From contig JAMOBI010000079.1 of assembly GCA_039908105.1 (NCBI GenBank), positions 1 through 23,747 of the forward strand: a stretch of 23,747 nucleotides of DNA. Reading direction: 5' to 3'. Source of the stretch: Magnetaquiglobus sp039908105 (GTDB lineage: Bacteria > Pseudomonadota > Magnetococcia > Magnetococcales > Magnetaquicoccaceae). Of this stretch, positions 1 through 7,821 are shown one piece after another; position 1 is the stretch's first letter, and each line of letters starts with the position of its first letter. The notes under the pieces were generated by a model. The model saw only the letters and a program-made list of their open reading frames with translations, was not told the DNA's origin and did no database searches. The position numbers and the translations under genes were made by a program.

Positions 1-22
1 CATCCCAAGCCGGGTGCGGTTT
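1..22 (+). repeat. Copy of dispersed short element (CATTCCAAGC family), edge of window
   Basis: The first 22 bases match the element seen at 12484-12505 with few differences (CATCCCAAGC then CGGGTGCGGTTT). It lies 13 bases beyond the lon stop codon, so it is in the 3' flank of a leftward gene like the other copies. It may continue outside the window. Confidence 0.6.
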
Positions 23-35
23 GCCAACGGGAGTC

Positions 36-2507
36 TCACCCCCCGAACACCAACTTGGCCACCTGCGGATATTTTTGTACGAAGTGGACGGTGAACCCCT
101 CGCGAATGTGATCCGGCACCTCCTCCCAGCTTTTGCGACAGGCCTCCGGCAGGATCAACTCGCGAATGCCGACACGGCGCGCAGCGATTACCTTTTCGCG
201 AATGCCGCCCACAGCCAACACCTGACCGGTGAGGGTGATTTCGCCGGTCATGGCCAGGCGCCGGGTGACCGGCTCGTTCTTGGCCAAAGAGAGCATGGCT
301 GTGGCCATGGTAATACCCGCCGAGGGACCATCCTTGGGCGTGGCCCCCTCCGGGACATGCAGATGGACCGGGTTGTGGGTGAGGATTTTGGCGTCCCCTC
401 CGAGCGTGGCGCAGTTGGCGGTGACGTAGCTCAAGGCGATGTGCGCGGACTCCTTCATCACATCCCCCAGCGCACCGGTCAACGTGAGGCCGGGCTTCTC
501 GCCGCCCGGTGTGACCGCCTCGACATCGAGGGTGGCCCCCCCCATGGCGGTCCAGGCCAGACCGGTCACCACACCGACGCCGCTGAAAGGCTGCTCGTCG
601 CGAAAATTCGGCTTGCCCAAAAACTCCTCCACCTGATCCTTGCCCACGCGGATCGGGATGGCGGCCTTCTCCTCCAGGATTTTCACCGCCGCCTTGCGCA
701 CGATGGCGGCGATTTTCTGTTCCAGTCGCCGCACCCCGGCTTCGCGGGCGTAGCCGTCGACGATCACCCGCACCGCGTCGTTGCTGATGCGCAGCTGGGA
801 GTACTGCATGCCGTTCTTTTCGTACTGCTTCGGGATCAAGTGGTTACGGGCGATCTTGATCTTCTCTTCGGTGATGTAGCCGGAGAGACGGATCACCTCC
901 ATGCGGTCCAAAAGCGGCTGGGGAATGGTGTCCAGCTGGTTGGCCGTGCAGATGAAGAGGATTTTGGAGAGATCAAAGCGCACGTCGAGGTAGTGATCCA
1001 GGAACTCGCTGTTCTGTTCCGGGTCGAGCACCTCCAAAAGGGCTGAGGCCGGATCGCCGTGATAGCTGGCGCCGATCTTGTCCACCTCGTCGAGCATAAT
1101 GATCGGATTGGCCGCTTCGGTACGCCGCAGCGCCTGGATCATCTTGCCAGGCATGGCGCCGACATAGGTGCGGCGATGGCCCTTGATCTCCGCCTCATCA
1201 CGCATGCCGCCCACCGAGAAGCGGAAGAACTTCCGTCCCACGGCACGCGCCACGGAGCGACCGATCGAGGTCTTGCCCACCCCTGGGGGTCCGACCAAAA
1301 GGATGATCGATCCGCCGATCTCCCCTTTGAGTTTGCCGACCGCCAGAAACTCCAGGATGCGCTCCTTGACATCGTTCAAGGCGTCGTGATCCTTGTTAAG
1401 CACCTGACGTGCCCGTCCGATGTCGAGTTTGTCCTTGGTGTGGATCCCCCACGGCAGACTGGTGAGCCAATCCACGTAGTTGCGGGTCACCCCGTACTCC
1501 GAGGAGCCGGTTTCCAAGATCGAGAGTTTGTCCAACTCCTCCTCGATCCGTTTTTGCGGTTCGTCGGTGAGGTTGAGTTTCTCCACCCGTTCGCGAAACC
1601 GCTCCATGTCGGCGGTGCGATCATCCTTGGTGATGCCGAGCTCCTTCTGGATCTCCTTCAACTGCTCACGCAAAAAGAACTGCCGCTGATTCTTGGAGAT
1701 CCCCTCCTCCACTTGGCGGGAGATCTTGTCTTGCAGCTTGACCATTTCGAGCTCTTTTTTCAACAGCCCGAGCACCTTTTCCAGCCGTTCGCGCACGTTG
1801 AGGGTTTCGAGCACCTCTTGGAGCTCCTCGCGTTTGGAGCTGGTCATCGAGGCGACGAAATCGGCCAGTCGATCCGGTTCGCCGAAGTTGTGGCGCGACA
1901 GGAACATCTTCACCTGTTCCTGATAGAGCGAATCGTACTTGAGAATCTCCTTCAAGGCGCTGATCACCGCCATGGTGTAGGGCTTGAGCGCGTCGAGATC
2001 CAGATGCAGGGAGATTTTGTCGTGATGGATCACCCGTGCGACGATCGGCGGGCCGGCCTGGACAATCTCCATGATCTCAAAGCGCGAGATCCCCTCGGCG
2101 AGCAGTTTGATCTGCTTGTCCTCGTCGTTGATGGCCGCTTCCATGATGCGCGCCACCGCCCCGAAGCGGTAGAGCTGGTCGGCGTTGAACACCTCTTCAC
2201 CATCCTCGGCGTGGCTCAACACGATGCCAAACATCTTGCCCGGCGAATGCAGGGCATATTTGATGGTATCGTAGTACGGCGAGCCCTCGACTTGAATCGG
2301 GGTGAGCATGCCGGGGAAGAAGGGGCGTCCGCCCAGGGGGTAGATTACCAGTTCGGGCGGCAGCAAATCCTCGACGCGCGCGGGGGGCGCAGCAGGTTTG
2401 GCATCGCTTTTTTCGGTGACGATTTCAGCCGGCGCGGGTTGTCCGCCCTCAACCCCAGGGGTCGAGGGGGTTTGGGGATCGTCGTTATTGGAGGAGTCGT
2501 CAGCCAT
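36..2507 (-). CDS. lon: Lon ATP-dependent serine protease
   Basis: Cytosolic AAA+ protease that unfolds and degrades misfolded and short-lived regulatory proteins. From the start chosen here the protein is 823 residues, close to normal Lon length with a slightly long, low-complexity, acidic/proline-rich N-terminus (about residues 1-45). An N-terminal substrate-binding domain starts near PPELVIYPLGG. The Walker A motif GPPGVGKT is near residue 403, followed by Walker B IIMLDEVDK. The C-terminal protease domain carries the Ser in KDGPSAG (S729) and the Lys in REKVIAARR (K772). Their 43-residue spacing equals the Ser679/Lys722 dyad of E. coli Lon. An in-frame ATG 48 bases further upstream (2555) is possible. 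I prefer 2507 because the longer N-terminus looks non-coding and overlaps the candidate promoter. It follows erpA on the same strand with a 190-base gap, so probably has its own promoter. Confidence 0.97.
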   Translation of the reverse strand: MADDSSNNDDPQTPSTPGVEGGQPAPAEIVTEKSDAKPAAPPARVEDLLPPELVIYPLGGRPFFPGMLTPIQVEGSPYYDTIKYALHSPGKMFGIVLSHAEDGEEVFNADQLYRFGAVARIMEAAINDEDKQIKLLAEGISRFEIMEIVQAGPPIVARVIHHDKISLHLDLDALKPYTMAVISALKEILKYDSLYQEQVKMFLSRHNFGEPDRLADFVASMTSSKREELQEVLETLNVRERLEKVLGLLKKELEMVKLQDKISRQVEEGISKNQRQFFLREQLKEIQKELGITKDDRTADMERFRERVEKLNLTDEPQKRIEEELDKLSILETGSSEYGVTRNYVDWLTSLPWGIHTKDKLDIGRARQVLNKDHDALNDVKERILEFLAVGKLKGEIGGSIILLVGPPGVGKTSIGRSVARAVGRKFFRFSVGGMRDEAEIKGHRRTYVGAMPGKMIQALRRTEAANPIIMLDEVDKIGASYHGDPASALLEVLDPEQNSEFLDHYLDVRFDLSKILFICTANQLDTIPQPLLDRMEVIRLSGYITEEKIKIARNHLIPKQYEKNGMQYSQLRISNDAVRVIVDGYAREAGVRRLEQKIAAIVRKAAVKILEEKAAIPIRVGKDQVEEFLGKPNFRDEQPFSGVGVVTGLAWTAMGGATLDVEAVTPGGEKPGLTLTGALGDVMKESAHIALSYVTANCATLGGDAKILTHNPVHLHVPEGATPKDGPSAGITMATAMLSLAKNEPVTRRLAMTGEITLTGQVLAVGGIREKVIAARRVGIRELILPEACRKSWEEVPDHIREGFTVHFVQKYPQVAKLVFGG

Positions 2508-2563
2508 GAAGGATACCTGTTCGCACGCGGAGGAGGGGGACGGACCGGACCACATGAATGCGA

Positions 2564-2594
2564 ATTATATGGGATGGGCATGGCCGGGATGCAA
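2564..2594 (-). promoter_or_regulatory. Candidate lon promoter (heat-shock-like)
   Basis: Reading leftward there is a perfect TATAAT at 2569-2564 embedded in CCCATATAAT, with TTGCAT at 2594-2589. For sigma-70 the 19-base spacing is long. For a sigma-32-type promoter the CCCATATA box at 2573-2566 lies 15 bases after TTGCAT, an acceptable spacing, and lon is a classic heat-shock gene in proteobacteria. The box assignment is by eye only. Transcription would start about 50 bases before the lon ATG. Confidence 0.4.
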
Positions 2595-2668
2595 CCGGAG
2601 AATGGATTTTTTTCTTTTTTAAAGAGACGGTCACGCTTCCAAACAGTCCCTCGATTCTCCGGTTGCAT
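2589..2668. repeat. 15-bp perfect inverted repeat upstream of lon
   Basis: ATGCAACCGGAGAAT at 2589-2603 is repeated in reverse complement at 2654-2668, separated by 50 bases that include a T/A-rich tract. The inner arm overlaps the candidate -35 box of lon. It lies between the erpA stop and the lon start. It could be a pair of operator half-sites, a long hairpin in the erpA 3' end, or a remnant repeat. Confidence 0.65.
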
Positions 2669-2697
2669 TCAAGAAGTGGGTAAAATCAGAGCGAAGA

Positions 2698-3051
2698 TCA
2701 GGAGTTGGCGCAACCACCCATGCTGTTGGGCGTGAATGACTGACCGCAGCCGCAGGAGCTGGTGGCGTTGGGGTTGCGGATGACGAACTGGGCTCCGGAG
2801 AGATCCTCGACGTAATCGACCTCCGCACCGGCCAGAAGACCCAGCGAGGTGGGATCAACCAGCACCTTGGCCCCGTGGGATTCCACCAGGGTATCGCCCT
2901 CTTCCCGGGTGTCGTCGAAGGTGAAGCCGTATTTGAAGCCGGAACAACCGCCGCCGGAGACAAAGATGCGCAGTTTGGTTTGAGGATTGTTCTCTTCCTG
3001 CAACAGTTCTCCCAGTTTGGTGGCCGCACTGGGAGTCAGGGTGATGGACAT
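2698..3051 (-). CDS. erpA: A-type iron-sulfur carrier / insertion protein (ErpA-like)
   Basis: Small cytosolic A-type carrier that accepts Fe-S clusters from the assembly scaffold and delivers them to apo-enzymes. The 117 residues span the whole HesB/IscA fold. The three cluster-binding cysteines are in place: C36 in SGGGCSGFKYGF, and C100 and C102 in SSCGCGQSF. The FKYGFTFDD signature is closer to ErpA than to IscA. After CGCGQSF, where most family members end, it has an 11-residue tail (TPNSMGGCANS) with a fourth cysteine, C114. A good ribosome site (AAGGAG) sits 9 bases before the ATG. It is divergent from holB and upstream of lon. No isc or suf genes are nearby, so ErpA versus IscA rests on sequence alone. 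Confidence 0.92.
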   Translation of the reverse strand: MSITLTPSAATKLGELLQEENNPQTKLRIFVSGGGCSGFKYGFTFDDTREEGDTLVESHGAKVLVDPTSLGLLAGAEVDYVEDLSGAQFVIRNPNATSSCGCGQSFTPNSMGGCANS

Positions 3052-3176
3052 CGGTCAAGACTCCTTAATAAAAATTAGAGCATGGAAATCAGAATAATCA
3101 ATGCGATGCGCCGAGGATGGAACCGGCTGTCGAACATGAAACCTGGATTTCCGCGAGTAGAATTGGAACAATCGTT

Positions 3177-3205
3177 AAGATAAGGGATACATGCCAGAAT
3201 ATCAA
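3177..3205 (-). promoter_or_regulatory. Candidate erpA promoter
   Basis: Reading leftward, TTGATA (3205-3200) and TATCTT (3182-3177) are separated by exactly 17 bases, a good sigma-70 match. It lies about 125 bases upstream of the erpA start in the 243-base divergent erpA/holB region. No clear IscR-type site was recognised. Confidence 0.4.
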
Positions 3206-3294
3206 CAATCTGGATTCCGGACCGGCCAAATTTTTTAAAGTAATTCAGACACGGCATCCGGCTTGTCTGTCAGCTCCGTGGGAGCACAATCAAC

Positions 3295-4269
3295 TTGACC
3301 GAATCGGTTTTTGCCACCATTGCCGGCCACCGGGAGATCGTGGCGCGTCTGCGGCAGGCGTTGGCCTTGGGACGTCCTGGGCATGCATGGCTGTTTCACG
3401 GTCCGGAAGGGATCGGCAAGCGCGCAGTGGCGATGGCGTGGATCCAGAGCCTGTTCTGCGCGCAACCGGTGCGGGATGGGACGGGTGTTGCCGGATGTGG
3501 GGTGTGTCTCTCCTGTCGCAAGTGCGTGGAGGGCAACCACCCGGATCTGCGGATTTTAACGGTGGAGGAGAAGAAGTCGCGCATTTCGGTTGAGCAGGTG
3601 CGAGATCTGACCCGTTTCATGGCTTTCACGCCCATGGAGTCCGCCTGGAAGGCCGCGATCATCGACGATGCCGCCTGGATGAACGATGCGGCGGCCAATG
3701 CCCTGTTGAAGACCTTGGAGGAGCCACCGCCCGGATCGTTGTTGATCCTGATCACCGAGCGTCCCGGTGCGCTGTTGCCGACGATCCGGTCACGCTGCCT
3801 CAAGGAGCGTTTTCAGTTGTTGGAGGTGGAGAGCTTGACCCCCTTGCTGGCCCGTCTGGCCCCGGAGAGCACCCCGGAAGAGCGGGCCTTGGCGGTCGAG
3901 GTGGCGGGTGGCAGCATCGGTGCGGCGTTGCGCTGGTGCGATGAGAAAAGTCTGGAGCATCGGCTGCGTTTTTTTCACGAGTTGGATACCCTGGGAAAAC
4001 GATCGTTGTCCGAGCTGATTGAAATGGCGCAGATCTGGAGCGAGGCGGAGCGGTTCGTGCTGGTGCCGGAGTTGTTGGAAACCTGGTTTGCCAGGCGCAT
4101 TCGCGAGGGTGTCGCAGACGGTCGTGGGGATGAGGTGGAGGCGTGGCTGGAGGGCGCGGCAGCAGCACTGCGTTTGGTACGCGAGTTGAAAATTTTCAAC
4201 CTCAATCCGCGTTTGACCCTGGAGGCGATATTCATCCGCCTGGCACGGATGCAAGGAGTGACCTGTTGA
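3295..4269 (+). CDS. holB: DNA polymerase III delta-prime subunit
   Basis: Clamp-loader subunit that, with delta and tau/gamma, loads the beta sliding clamp on DNA. The 324-residue protein has the degenerate P-loop GPEGIGKRA (36-44) and the delta-prime zinc module, with cysteines C55, C68, C71 and C74 (CGVCLSC) followed by the usual NHPDLR. Then come the VEQVRDL segment, NALLKTLEEPP (135-145) and the SRC motif (166-168) that supplies the arginine finger in this family. The start is TTG, chosen because translation from here gives the normal N-terminus and GGGAG lies about 11 bases upstream. Its stop overlaps the start of ricT. A divergent intergenic region separates it from erpA. Confidence 0.93.
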   Translation: MTESVFATIAGHREIVARLRQALALGRPGHAWLFHGPEGIGKRAVAMAWIQSLFCAQPVRDGTGVAGCGVCLSCRKCVEGNHPDLRILTVEEKKSRISVEQVRDLTRFMAFTPMESAWKAAIIDDAAWMNDAAANALLKTLEEPPPGSLLILITERPGALLPTIRSRCLKERFQLLEVESLTPLLARLAPESTPEERALAVEVAGGSIGAALRWCDEKSLEHRLRFFHELDTLGKRSLSELIEMAQIWSEAERFVLVPELLETWFARRIREGVADGRGDEVEAWLEGAAAALRLVRELKIFNLNPRLTLEAIFIRLARMQGVTC

Positions 4270-6101
4270 TGATGAGTCTCGACGTGGCCAATGAACCGGC
4301 AGTTGATGATCTGGAGATGGCAGAGCCGGTTGAGGCTGTGCTGGAGGAGGCGCTATCGGATGACGCGGCATCGGCAGGCACGGATTCGGTGGCTGTCGAA
4401 CCGGAGGATTCCAAACCAGTCGATGCCGAATTGGCGGATGGCGCAGCCGAGACTTCGGCAGAGGAGGCGGTGAAATCGGGGGTTACCAAACCGGTGGTGG
4501 CTCCGGCTGGCAAAAAACTGCTCGGGATGAAGATTCCGGACTCCTGCATGATCTTTCGGGTGGTGTGTGATCCGGGTGCGGTGGCAATCGGGGATCGGCT
4601 GTTGGTGCAGCTGGCCGATCGCGAGGTGGTGGCCACGGTCACCCATTATTTCCAGCTGCCGGCAGACCCCTATCCCGGACCGATCCGTCGCGTGGTCCGA
4701 CGGTTGACGGACAAGGATCTGCGTTTTCTCGAATGGCGTACTGAACAGGAGTTGAAGGCGCAACGCATCTGCCGTGAGCGGATTCGCGAATTGCGGCTGC
4801 CGATGAAGCTCTCCAAGGTGGTCTATCCGTTCGGCGGCAACCGGGCCATCATCCATTTCACTTCAGAAGATCGGATCGATTTTCGCGATCTGGTGCGGAT
4901 CCTCTCCGCCGATCTGCGGGTGCGCGTCGAGATGAAACATATCGGCGTGCGCGACGAGAGCAAGTTGCTCTGCGGCATCGGTCCGTGCGGCAAGATGCTC
5001 TGCTGTGGACAATTTTTGACCCGGTTTCATCCGGTTTCGGTGCGCATGGCCAAGAATCAGGATCTGTCGCTCACCCCCGAGGGGATTTCCGGGGTGTGTG
5101 GCCGGTTGATGTGCTGTTTGGCCTATGAGAATGATGTTTACCTCGAGTTGCGCAAGAATCTCCCCAAGCTCAAATCCAGGGTGACGCTCAAGGATGGCCG
5201 CGAAGGGGTAGTGCGCGGACTGTTCCCTCTGGTCAATCGGGTCGAAATCTTTTTTGCCGACGGACTGATCGAGACCGTTGACCTGGAAAAATTAGCGGGT
5301 GATTACGCTGCGGCTTTGGCAGAGTTGTCGAACGGTGAGGAGCCTGGTGATGCGGATGGGGCACCTGGGGAGGGCTGTGCCCCCCCCAGGTCGACCGGAC
5401 TGGCGCGTGGCAAGCGGGGGGCGGCTCCCTTGCGAGCCGCACGTAGTGAGATAACCGGCAGGGTTGAGGAACGCAGCCGGGTTGAGGAGCGCAGCCGGGT
5501 TGAGGAACGCAGCCGGGTTGAGGAACGCAGCCGGGTTGAGGAGCGCAAGAGTCGTCCGACTGCCGTCGGATCCGAATCAACCTCCGAGCGTGAGAAACGG
5601 CGCGCTCCACCGGTTGAGTCAGCGGCGATCACTGCGCCGCGAGAGGGTTCAGCGCTGGTCGAGTCAGGAGAGAATGACTCTGAGGGTATTGCACTGGTTT
5701 CAGAGGCCGGGATCGATGCGGAGGGGGGTGATCGCCCGATGGAAGGGGGGCGTAAACGTTCATCGAGACGGCGGCGGCGCGGTGGAAAACCCTCTGGAAG
5801 CGGGGAGGTCACCCCGGCTGTGGCAGAGGCGGACGGTCAGGAGCGTGCAGTGCCCGGTTCGCAGAACGAGCGGGTGCGACCCGTGCGCGCGTCCGTCGAT
5901 GAGCTGACCAATGAGTCCGATGGCGCCGACGAGATGGAAGGAGCGGAGGGTGGCGGCGAGGCGAGTACCCAGGTGGGCCAGATCGCCCGGTCAACGCGCC
6001 GTCGTCGTCGCAGACGGCGTGGTTCGAACGGGCGGCGCGAAGGGGATGGAGCCGGTTCGGACTCAGCTTCCGGCCCAATCGATTCCGGATCTTCAAGCTA
6101 A
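4269..6101 (+). CDS. ricT: PSP1/RicT-family regulatory protein with long arginine-rich tail
   Basis: Homologue of B. subtilis RicT (YaaT), which with RicA and RicF forms a cluster-binding complex that controls RNase Y-dependent mRNA maturation. RicA/RicF partners are not visible here, so the bacterial role in this lineage is inferred. The 610 residues split into an acidic, low-complexity N-terminus (1-85), a PSP1 core (about 90-345) and a disordered tail (about 355-610). The core has the expected cysteine clusters CGIGPCGKMLCC (C235, C240, C245, C246) and CGRLMCC (C277, C282, C283). The tail contains tandem RVEERS repeats and two basic blocks, RRRRRGGK and RRRRRRRRG, suggesting nucleic-acid contact. 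The ATG overlaps the holB TGA (TGATG), and AAGGAG lies 10 bases upstream. An alternative ATG is at 4272. The holB-ricT pairing is conserved widely, which supports both calls. Confidence 0.9.
   Translation: MMSLDVANEPAVDDLEMAEPVEAVLEEALSDDAASAGTDSVAVEPEDSKPVDAELADGAAETSAEEAVKSGVTKPVVAPAGKKLLGMKIPDSCMIFRVVCDPGAVAIGDRLLVQLADREVVATVTHYFQLPADPYPGPIRRVVRRLTDKDLRFLEWRTEQELKAQRICRERIRELRLPMKLSKVVYPFGGNRAIIHFTSEDRIDFRDLVRILSADLRVRVEMKHIGVRDESKLLCGIGPCGKMLCCGQFLTRFHPVSVRMAKNQDLSLTPEGISGVCGRLMCCLAYENDVYLELRKNLPKLKSRVTLKDGREGVVRGLFPLVNRVEIFFADGLIETVDLEKLAGDYAAALAELSNGEEPGDADGAPGEGCAPPRSTGLARGKRGAAPLRAARSEITGRVEERSRVEERSRVEERSRVEERSRVEERKSRPTAVGSESTSEREKRRAPPVESAAITAPREGSALVESGENDSEGIALVSEAGIDAEGGDRPMEGGRKRSSRRRRRGGKPSGSGEVTPAVAEADGQERAVPGSQNERVRPVRASVDELTNESDGADEMEGAEGGGEASTQVGQIARSTRRRRRRRRGSNGRREGDGAGSDSASGPIDSGSSS
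5463..5549 (+). repeat. 18-bp tandem repeat inside ricT (RVEERS)
   Basis: Four full copies of GTTGAGGARCGCAGCCGG (starting 5463, 5481, 5499, 5517) and a partial fifth copy ending 5549. Copies differ only by A/G in one position, so expansion is recent. The period is a multiple of three, so copy-number change alters only the length of the charged linker in the RicT tail. Confidence 0.9.
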
Positions 6102-6135
6102 ACCGCAACCATCACAGGATGCGGAGTTCCATTAA

Positions 6136-6362
6136 TAGGGGTCCAGGGGGATTATCCCCCTGGTGGGATCCAAGGGCAAAGCCCTTGGGACTTTAGTTTT
6201 TGACTTTAGCGCGCTCTTCCAAAAAAGCATTTTTCGCACCTTTTTTAGAAAAATGCGCCGCGCGCCGCCTTCGTGAGCATCGTTCCTTTAGGTTTTTGGC
6301 AACGACGCTCGCATCTTGCATACGGCCTTGCGAAAAATGACGCTTCTTAAAATGATTGCGGT
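6136..6362 (+). repeat. Structured intergenic module, copy A
   Basis: This stretch between ricT and tatD is homologous to the reverse complement of 18588-18806. Shared blocks in the same order include TTTAGCGCGCTCTT, GCATTTTTCGC, AAAATGCGCCGCGCGC, GCCTTCG, GGTTTTTGG, ACGGCCTT, AATGACGC and TTGCGGTA. It carries hairpins at 6143-6163, 6170-6188, 6227-6256 (GCATTTTTC/GAAAAATGC) and 6275-6310. It has no convincing gene of its own. It ends 12 bases before the tatD start. Confidence 0.85.
6143..6200 (+). terminator. Probable terminator after holB-ricT
   Basis: Two consecutive perfect 8-bp stems follow ricT: CCAGGGGG/ATTAT/CCCCCTGG (6143-6163) and CCAAGGGC/AAA/GCCCTTGG (6170-6188). The second is followed by a T-rich run (CTTTAGTTTTTGAC). 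The pair forms the 5' end of the intergenic module, so termination may be part of what this module does. Confidence 0.6.
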
Positions 6363-6374
6363 ACAAGAGGTTGG

Positions 6375-7778
6375 ATGATGCTGAATTTTGTTGACAGCCA
6401 TGCCCATCTGGATTTCCCGGATTTCAAAGAGGATCTGCCCGCCGTGCTGCAGCGCGCCCGCGAGGCCGGGGTGGTTTATATCAACTCGATCGCCACCCGC
6501 TTGAGCGAAGTTCGGCCATTGCTGGAGCTGTTCGGCGATCAGCCGAATATTTTCACTTCGGTGGGGATCCATCCCCATCACGCTGCCGAAGCGTCGGAGA
6601 GTTCGGTGGAGACGATCCTGGCCCACTGCCACCACCCCAAGGTGGTAGCGATCGGGGAGACCGGATTTGACCTGCACTATGAATTCAGCCCGCGCGCGGA
6701 GCAGGAAGCGGTATTCCGCAACCACATCCGCGCGGCGCGCGAGATGGGTCTGCCGCTGGTAATCCACACCCGCGAGGCCGAGGAGGAGACACGTCGGGTG
6801 ATGATCGAGGAGAACGCCGCAACCTGCGGCGGGGTGATCCACTGTTTCACCGGATCGGCTCAAATGGCCCACTGGGCGCTCGATCAGGGGTTTCACCTCT
6901 CCTTTTCCGGGATAGTGACCTTCAAGGCTGCGCACGCCTTGCAACAGGTGGCGCGCAGCCTGCCGTTGGAACGCCTGTTAATCGAAACCGATGCCCCTTA
7001 TCTGGCACCGATCCCCCATCGCGGCAAGCGCAATGAACCGGCTTACGTGGTGCGTGTGGCCGAGTTTCTGGCCGGGCTTCTGCAACGTCCGGTCGAAGAG
7101 GTGGCGCGCATCACCACCGAGAACTATCTGCGGCTGTTCCAGATCGGTGCACGGGAGTCGGCGGGGGAGTCGGCGGGCGAAAAACTGGCTTATGCGATCG
7201 GCAATGGCCTCTACCTGAATTTAACGAAGGCTTGTACCCTGCACTGCGAATTCTGCCCCAAGTGGTCCGGACAATCGGTGGTCAAGGGATATGATCTGTC
7301 GTTGCGGCGCCACCCGACTGCCGCGCAGGTGCTGGAGGCGATGGGGGATTTTTCCGGTTATCAGGAGATCGTCTTTTGTGGCTTCGGCGAGCCAACCCTG
7401 CGTCTGGAGACCTTGCTGGAGGTGGCGGCAGTAATCAAGCGACAGGGAGGCAAGCGGATCCGCATCAACACCGACGGGTTGGCCAACCGGGCGTTCGGTA
7501 CGGATGTCACGCCCCGTTTCCGAGGGGTGATCGATGCCTTATCGGTTTCGCTCAACGCCCAGGATGCGGTGACCTATGACCGTATCTGTCGTCCGGCGTT
7601 GAGCGGCTCTTACGAGGCGGTCAAGGCGTTCATCCTGGCGGCCAGGGCGCAGGTGCCGGAGATCACCGCCACGGCGATCCAGGGGGTGGAGGGGGTGGAT
7701 ATCGCGGCCTGCCGTCGGATCGCCGAGGAGGAGTTGGGGGTACGCTTTCGGGTGCGCTATCGCGATGCTTTGGGATGA
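6375..7778 (+). CDS. tatD: TatD-family metal-dependent nuclease fused to radical-SAM domain
   Basis: A 467-residue two-domain protein. Residues 1-255 are a complete TatD hydrolase (amidohydrolase TIM barrel, DNase/3' exonuclease family). They include the metal ligands H9 and H11 in DSHAHLD, E95 in IGETGFDLHYE, H131 in IHTREA, H156 in HCFTGS and D206 in ETDAPYLAP. After a short linker (ARESAGESAGE), residues 270-467 are a compact radical-SAM domain. It has CTLHCEFC (C287, C291, C294; CX3CX2C) and the GFGEPTLR motif for SAM binding. The domain matches the TatD-linked radical-SAM family known from neighbours or fusions of TatD. Its reaction is unknown. AAGAGG precedes two adjacent ATGs (6375, 6378), and the second has the better spacing. 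The gene follows holB-ricT across the repeat module and converges on the DUF2062 gene. Confidence 0.93.
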   Translation: MMLNFVDSHAHLDFPDFKEDLPAVLQRAREAGVVYINSIATRLSEVRPLLELFGDQPNIFTSVGIHPHHAAEASESSVETILAHCHHPKVVAIGETGFDLHYEFSPRAEQEAVFRNHIRAAREMGLPLVIHTREAEEETRRVMIEENAATCGGVIHCFTGSAQMAHWALDQGFHLSFSGIVTFKAAHALQQVARSLPLERLLIETDAPYLAPIPHRGKRNEPAYVVRVAEFLAGLLQRPVEEVARITTENYLRLFQIGARESAGESAGEKLAYAIGNGLYLNLTKACTLHCEFCPKWSGQSVVKGYDLSLRRHPTAAQVLEAMGDFSGYQEIVFCGFGEPTLRLETLLEVAAVIKRQGGKRIRINTDGLANRAFGTDVTPRFRGVIDALSVSLNAQDAVTYDRICRPALSGSYEAVKAFILAARAQVPEITATAIQGVEGVDIAACRRIAEEELGVRFRVRYRDALG

Positions 7779-7821
7779 GGCACGATCGCTGAACGTGTCA
7801 GGCTGCGGTTGAAGCGCCTGA

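Noticed and set aside
1059..2735. 558-residue open frame on the strand opposite lon
   Set aside because: It mirrors the lon coding sequence, has no recognisable domain and no ribosome site. High-GC genes often leave the opposite frame open.
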